NCBI GenBank assembly: GCA_003165115.1
Contig: PLSJ01000029.1
Coordinates: forward strand, 1 to 14,948
Reading direction: 5' to 3'
Source of the DNA: Syntrophaceae bacterium
Lineage (GTDB): Bacteria; Desulfobacterota; Syntrophorhabdia; Syntrophorhabdales; WCHB1-27
DNA length: 14,948 nt
Position numbers and translations under genes: made by a program
The notes under the pieces: model-generated
Told to the model about the DNA's origin: nothing
The model's database searches: none
The model's input: the letters and a program-made list of their open reading frames with translations, nothing else
Shown: in pieces, positions 12,683 to 14,948 of the stretch
Layout of the letters: the number at the start of each line of letters is the position of its first letter
Position numbering within the stretch: position 1 is the stretch's first letter

Positions 12683-14323
12683 TTACACCTTAAAGCTCTG
12701 GACCACCCCCTCGAGGCTCGTCGCCAGACCCGACAGGCCGGTCGCCGCCCCGGATATCTCCTCCGAAGAAGAAAAGGTCTCTTTCGTTACCACCGAAATC
12801 TGGTTTATGTCGCCGGTGATCGCGTTTGTCGTCGCGTTCATCTCCTCGATGGCGGTCGCTATCTGGCTCACGCCGCTGTAGAGGCAGTCGATGCTCGTGA
12901 TGATCTCCCCCAGGGCGTCATGCGCGCGGGAAGAATACTCGACCCCGGTGACGACCCTGTCTTTTGCCTGGTTCATCGACTGCACGGTCTTCTCGACGCC
13001 GACCCTGATCGTGTTTATCATGTCCCCTATCTCCGTCGTCGAGGCAGAGGTCCTTTCCGCGAGTTTTTTCACTTCATCGGCCACGACCGCAAACCCTTTC
13101 CCGTGTTCTCCGGCCCTGGCGGCCTCGATTGCCGCGTTAAGGGCCAGCAGGTTGGTCTGGTCGGCTATCTCGTTGATTGCCGTGACGATATTTCCGATCT
13201 TTTCGGACTGCTCTCCCAGATCTCTCACAAAACCCGACGCAGTCTCGACGGTTTCGGCGATCACGTTTACCTCCCTGATCGCCTTGTCCACCACCTCCTG
13301 CCCTCCTTTGGCGACTTCGACGGCCTGGCTGGCGGACGCGGCGACACCACTAGAGCTTCTCGCGATGTCTTCCGAGGCCTGGTTCATCTGGGCGGAGCCC
13401 GCCGCGACCTGTGTGGCCCTCTCGACCTGGTCCAGGGCCCCCTTGGAAAGGTTCTCCGCGGACACGCTGAGCTGCGCGCTGGCGGAGGCCACATTGGAGG
13501 CCGACAACGTCACTTCCCTCAGTGTGCGGCCGAGGTTGGAATTCATCGCGTCCATCGATTTCGCGAATATGCCCATCTCGTCCTGCCTCGCGAGGGCATT
13601 GCGGGAAACGGGTATGGAAAAATCCCCTTTCGCCATCAAGTCTATATGGCCGGAGGAACGCGCGATCGGGATGGTGATGCTGCGGGTGATGGTCCGCGAC
13701 AGCCAGACGCCCACGAGCATGGTCAACAGGCCTATGCCCAGGAATATGGTGCGTCCCGTGGAAATGTTGCTCTTCGCCTCATCGAACTTGACCTGCATCC
13801 TCTTCTCGTTGTACGCCACGATATTATCGGCCGCTTCCGTATAGGTCCTTATGATCTTCGTTCCTTCCGCGAATTTGTCCGCCGCCTGCGCGGTGTTGCC
13901 CGCCATGCCGAACTCGACGGCGGCGTCGTTCACTTCCTTGCCTTTTGCGACCTCTTCCTTGAACCTCGCGATGAGCTGTTTTCCTTCGTCGCCGGCTTCG
14001 AGCCGCTCAAGCTCGTCCGTGGCCTTCTGGTATTGTTGCCTCGCCTCGGCGATCTTCGTTTTGGCTTCTTCTTTCACCCTGGCATCCCCGCTGGTGATGA
14101 CCTCCGCGATAGGACGCGTCAGGTCGCTCAAGGCGGTCTTCATTTCGTAGGCCTTCTTGAGCTTGGCGTTATTCACCTTCACCAGATGATCCACGTTATC
14201 GCCGACCCTGGCAAAATAGACGTTGCCGGCAATAACGATCGCTGCCATAAGGGCGATGGTGATGCCGAACCCTATAGCCAGCCTGTGACCGATCCTCACA
14301 TCCGTAAACAACTTGATGGCCAT
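12683..14323 (-). CDS. Methyl-accepting chemotaxis protein (4HB-type sensor)
   Basis: This 546-residue chemoreceptor reports to CheA/CheW. TM1 is about 14-37, followed by a periplasmic mostly helical region of about 150 residues (38-190) resembling a four-helix bundle. TM2 is about 191-209, then HAMP (about 210-262) and a long coiled-coil signalling domain. The conserved hairpin tip is [20 protein letters not shown] (about 385-404), followed by [21 protein letters not shown]. There is no C-terminal CheR-binding pentapeptide of the NWETF kind; the protein ends [10 protein letters not shown]. The start is preceded by GGGAGG, 11 nt upstream of the ATG. It has its own sigma-28-like promoter and terminator, so it is a single-gene unit. 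The ligand is unknown. Confidence 0.96.
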   Translation of the reverse strand: MAIKLFTDVRIGHRLAIGFGITIALMAAIVIAGNVYFARVGDNVDHLVKVNNAKLKKAYEMKTALSDLTRPIAEVITSGDARVKEEAKTKIAEARQQYQKATDELERLEAGDEGKQLIARFKEEVAKGKEVNDAAVEFGMAGNTAQAADKFAEGTKIIRTYTEAADNIVAYNEKRMQVKFDEAKSNISTGRTIFLGIGLLTMLVGVWLSRTITRSITIPIARSSGHIDLMAKGDFSIPVSRNALARQDEMGIFAKSMDAMNSNLGRTLREVTLSASNVASASAQLSVSAENLSKGALDQVERATQVAAGSAQMNQASEDIARSSSGVAASASQAVEVAKGGQEVVDKAIREVNVIAETVETASGFVRDLGEQSEKIGNIVTAINEIADQTNLLALNAAIEAARAGEHGKGFAVVADEVKKLAERTSASTTEIGDMINTIRVGVEKTVQSMNQAKDRVVTGVEYSSRAHDALGEIITSIDCLYSGVSQIATAIEEMNATTNAITGDINQISVVTKETFSSSEEISGAATGLSGLATSLEGVVQSFKV

Positions 14324-14349
14324 TTCCGATAACCTCCCGCTTCAGGAAT

Positions 14350-14376
14350 CCGGCCTTTCCCATGAGGGGATGCCGG
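14350..14376 (-). other. Hairpin in the chemoreceptor 5' leader
   Basis: CCGGC...GCCGG outer arms and CCC...TGGG inner arms form an imperfect stem between the predicted transcription start and the ribosome binding site. I do not recognise it as a c-di-GMP (GEMM) or other known riboswitch. Confidence 0.35.
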
Positions 14377-14399
14377 TAGAATTTTCGGCCTACACCCTA

Positions 14400-14426
14400 T
14401 TTTCGGCTTTTCGGCCTTGCACCTTA
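14400..14426 (-). promoter_or_regulatory. Sigma-28 (FliA)-like promoter of the chemoreceptor gene
   Basis: On the minus strand TAAGGTGC (14419-14426), 11 nt, then GCCGAAAA (14400-14407). The consensus is TAAAGTTT-N11-GCCGATAA: the -10 matches at 7 of 8, the -35 at 5 of 8, and the spacing is exact. Control of a chemoreceptor by the flagellar sigma factor fits. Two more GCCGAAAA copies flank it, at 14411-14418 and 14383-14390. Confidence 0.65.
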
Positions 14427-14457
14427 AGCGAAATACGCCATTTTCCTCATTAAAGGC

Positions 14458-14480
14458 CCCTCTCCCCCAAGGGGCGAGGG
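14458..14480. repeat. REP-like GC-rich hairpin, left copy
   Basis: CCCTC-T-CCCC...GGGG-C-GAGGG forms a 9-bp stem with one mismatch. It is related to the perfect hairpin at 14641-14665. Confidence 0.6.
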
Positions 14481-14640
14481 AAAAGAAGGGACCACTCCTT
14501 ATTCTATCCAAAAGGCCGGGGAAAAGAAGGGACGATGTCCTTATTCTATCTAAACGGCCAGGAAAAAGAAGGGACTATCCCCCACATTCTATCCATCTCT
14601 CTAAACGGCCAGGAAGAAAAGGGACGATGTCCTTATTCTC
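14480..14640 (+). repeat. Tandem repeat block, about 41-bp unit
   Basis: Units start near 14480, 14521, 14562 (longer, about 51 bp, with an insertion) and 14613 (partial). The shared parts are GAAAAGAAGGGAC, TCCTTATTCTATC and TAAACGGCCAG. Two units carry GGAC-GAT-GTCC, a mini-hairpin followed by TTATTCT. The block sits between two copies of a GC-rich hairpin, in the divergent region between the chemoreceptor gene and the exported-protein gene. Confidence 0.8.
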
Positions 14641-14665
14641 GCCCTCTCCCCTTGGGGGAGAGGGC
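14641..14665. repeat. REP-like GC-rich hairpin, right copy
   Basis: GCCCTCTCCCC-TTG-GGGGAGAGGGC is a perfect 11-bp stem. The motif CCCTCTCCCC...GGGGAGAGGGC followed by TGGGGTGAGGGG is a widespread intergenic repeat in GC-rich bacterial genomes. No T-run follows, so it is not a classic terminator. Confidence 0.75.
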
Positions 14666-14699
14666 TGGGGTGAGGGGCGAGGCCGTAAGGGCAGAAACA

Positions 14700-14751
14700 T
14701 TAAAATATTTTAAAGAATCTTCTTGACAAACTACCCGGCATTCGGTAAAAC
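14700..14751 (+). promoter_or_regulatory. Promoter region of the last gene
   Basis: TTGACA (14723-14728) and TAAAAC (14746-14751) are 17 nt apart. Just upstream is the perfect AT-rich palindrome TTAAAATATTTTAA (14700-14713), which could be an UP element or an operator. The leader to the ATG is about 110 nt and contains a second strong Shine-Dalgarno-like AAGGAGGTGG (14804-14813) not followed by an ATG. Confidence 0.6.
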
Positions 14752-14869
14752 TACTCCAATGTGAGAATCGTGTGTGCTAGTCGTATTAAGAAGTTTTAAA
14801 GATAAGGAGGTGGTGGTCCGAAGTCGGCGTTTCAATCTTATACTGACCAGGTTTGCTAAAGGAGGAAAC

Positions 14870-14948
14870 ATGAAGAAAGTCTTGATAGTAGTTTGTGCTT
14901 TGCTTTTGGCCCTGCCGGCCGTAAGCTTCGCGGGAAGCGCGACGAGCA
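14870..14948 (+). CDS. Exported protein, N terminus only (runs off window)
   Basis: Only 26 codons are visible. They encode a typical signal peptide: basic MKKV, a hydrophobic core (LIVVCALLLALP) and a likely cleavage site after AVSFA. The start is supported by AAAGGAGG ahead of the ATG. The frame is open upstream to GTG codons at 14810 and 14813, but the signal peptide begins cleanly at the ATG. The mature protein lies outside the window, so its family cannot be told. Confidence 0.8.
   Translation, partial: MKKVLIVVCALLLALPAVSFAGSATS

Noticed and set aside
12920..14332. Plus-strand open frame of 470 codons
   Set aside because: It is antisense to the chemoreceptor and arises from its high-GC codon use; the minus-strand protein is unmistakable.
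14324..14420. c-di-GMP (GEMM) riboswitch ahead of the chemoreceptor
   Set aside because: Such riboswitches are common before chemoreceptors in related bacteria, but the conserved GEMM core elements are not visible here.
14480..14640. CRISPR array
   Set aside because: The repeats are directly adjacent units of uneven length without unique spacers, and no cas genes are nearby.
14417..14713. Plus-strand frame with repeated peptide (LILSKRPGKRRD)
   Set aside because: The peptide repeats simply follow the DNA tandem repeats and REP-like hairpins. There is no good ribosome binding site, and the PLGGEGWGEGR-type end is a well-known artefact of this intergenic repeat.

Overview
The window looks like a chromosomal segment of a motile bacterium of the former Deltaproteobacteria (Desulfobacterota and relatives). 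This is inferred from the Fo-only ATP synthase operon whose c subunit carries a signal peptide, the large PAS hybrid kinase, and general codon and base use; no single marker proves it.

Layout. (1) 25-2570: an IS21-family insertion sequence, istA-istB on the minus strand, with 27-bp terminal inverted repeats and extra internal copies of the end motif. It ends inside, and truncates, a DGQHR-domain (DndB-like) gene (2541-3545, minus). (2) 3704-5280, minus: a two-gene type II restriction-modification system, a beta-class probable N4-cytosine methyltransferase and a BstYI/BglII-type endonuclease with the D-X8-E-X-Q active site, overlapping by ATGA. The DGQHR gene lies downstream on the same strand. 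(3) 5398-7387, plus: a strong promoter with an operator-like palindrome drives a putative ribbon-helix-helix protein, a 58-codon excisionase-like HTH protein and a tyrosine integrase. (4) 7393-8118: a toxin-first RelE/HigB-XRE toxin-antitoxin pair whose surroundings contain a perfect 20-bp inverted repeat and a duplicated remnant of an integrase C terminus. (5) 8133-8209, minus: tRNA-Lys(CUU), facing the integrase module with its 3' end. Everything left of the tRNA is best read as a genomic island inserted at it, with the far attachment site outside the window.

Right of the tRNA the sequence becomes core-like. 8369-10014 is an Fo ATP synthase operon (AtpZ/AtpI-like, AtpI, a subunit, c subunit). 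10124-12505 (minus) is a three-PAS hybrid histidine kinase. 12683-14323 (minus) is a methyl-accepting chemotaxis protein with a sigma-28-like promoter. The divergent intergenic region 14324-14869 holds a roughly 41-bp tandem repeat block between two GC-rich REP-like hairpins, then a promoter and the start of an exported protein (14870 to the window end).

The island genes make biological sense together: integration and excision, self-maintenance (toxin-antitoxin, R-M) and defence (R-M, possibly the DGQHR gene). The most unusual points are the MTase-BstYI-DGQHR gene trio, the repeat structure around the toxin-antitoxin pair, the Na+-type signature in the ATP synthase c subunit, and the repeat block at the right end.
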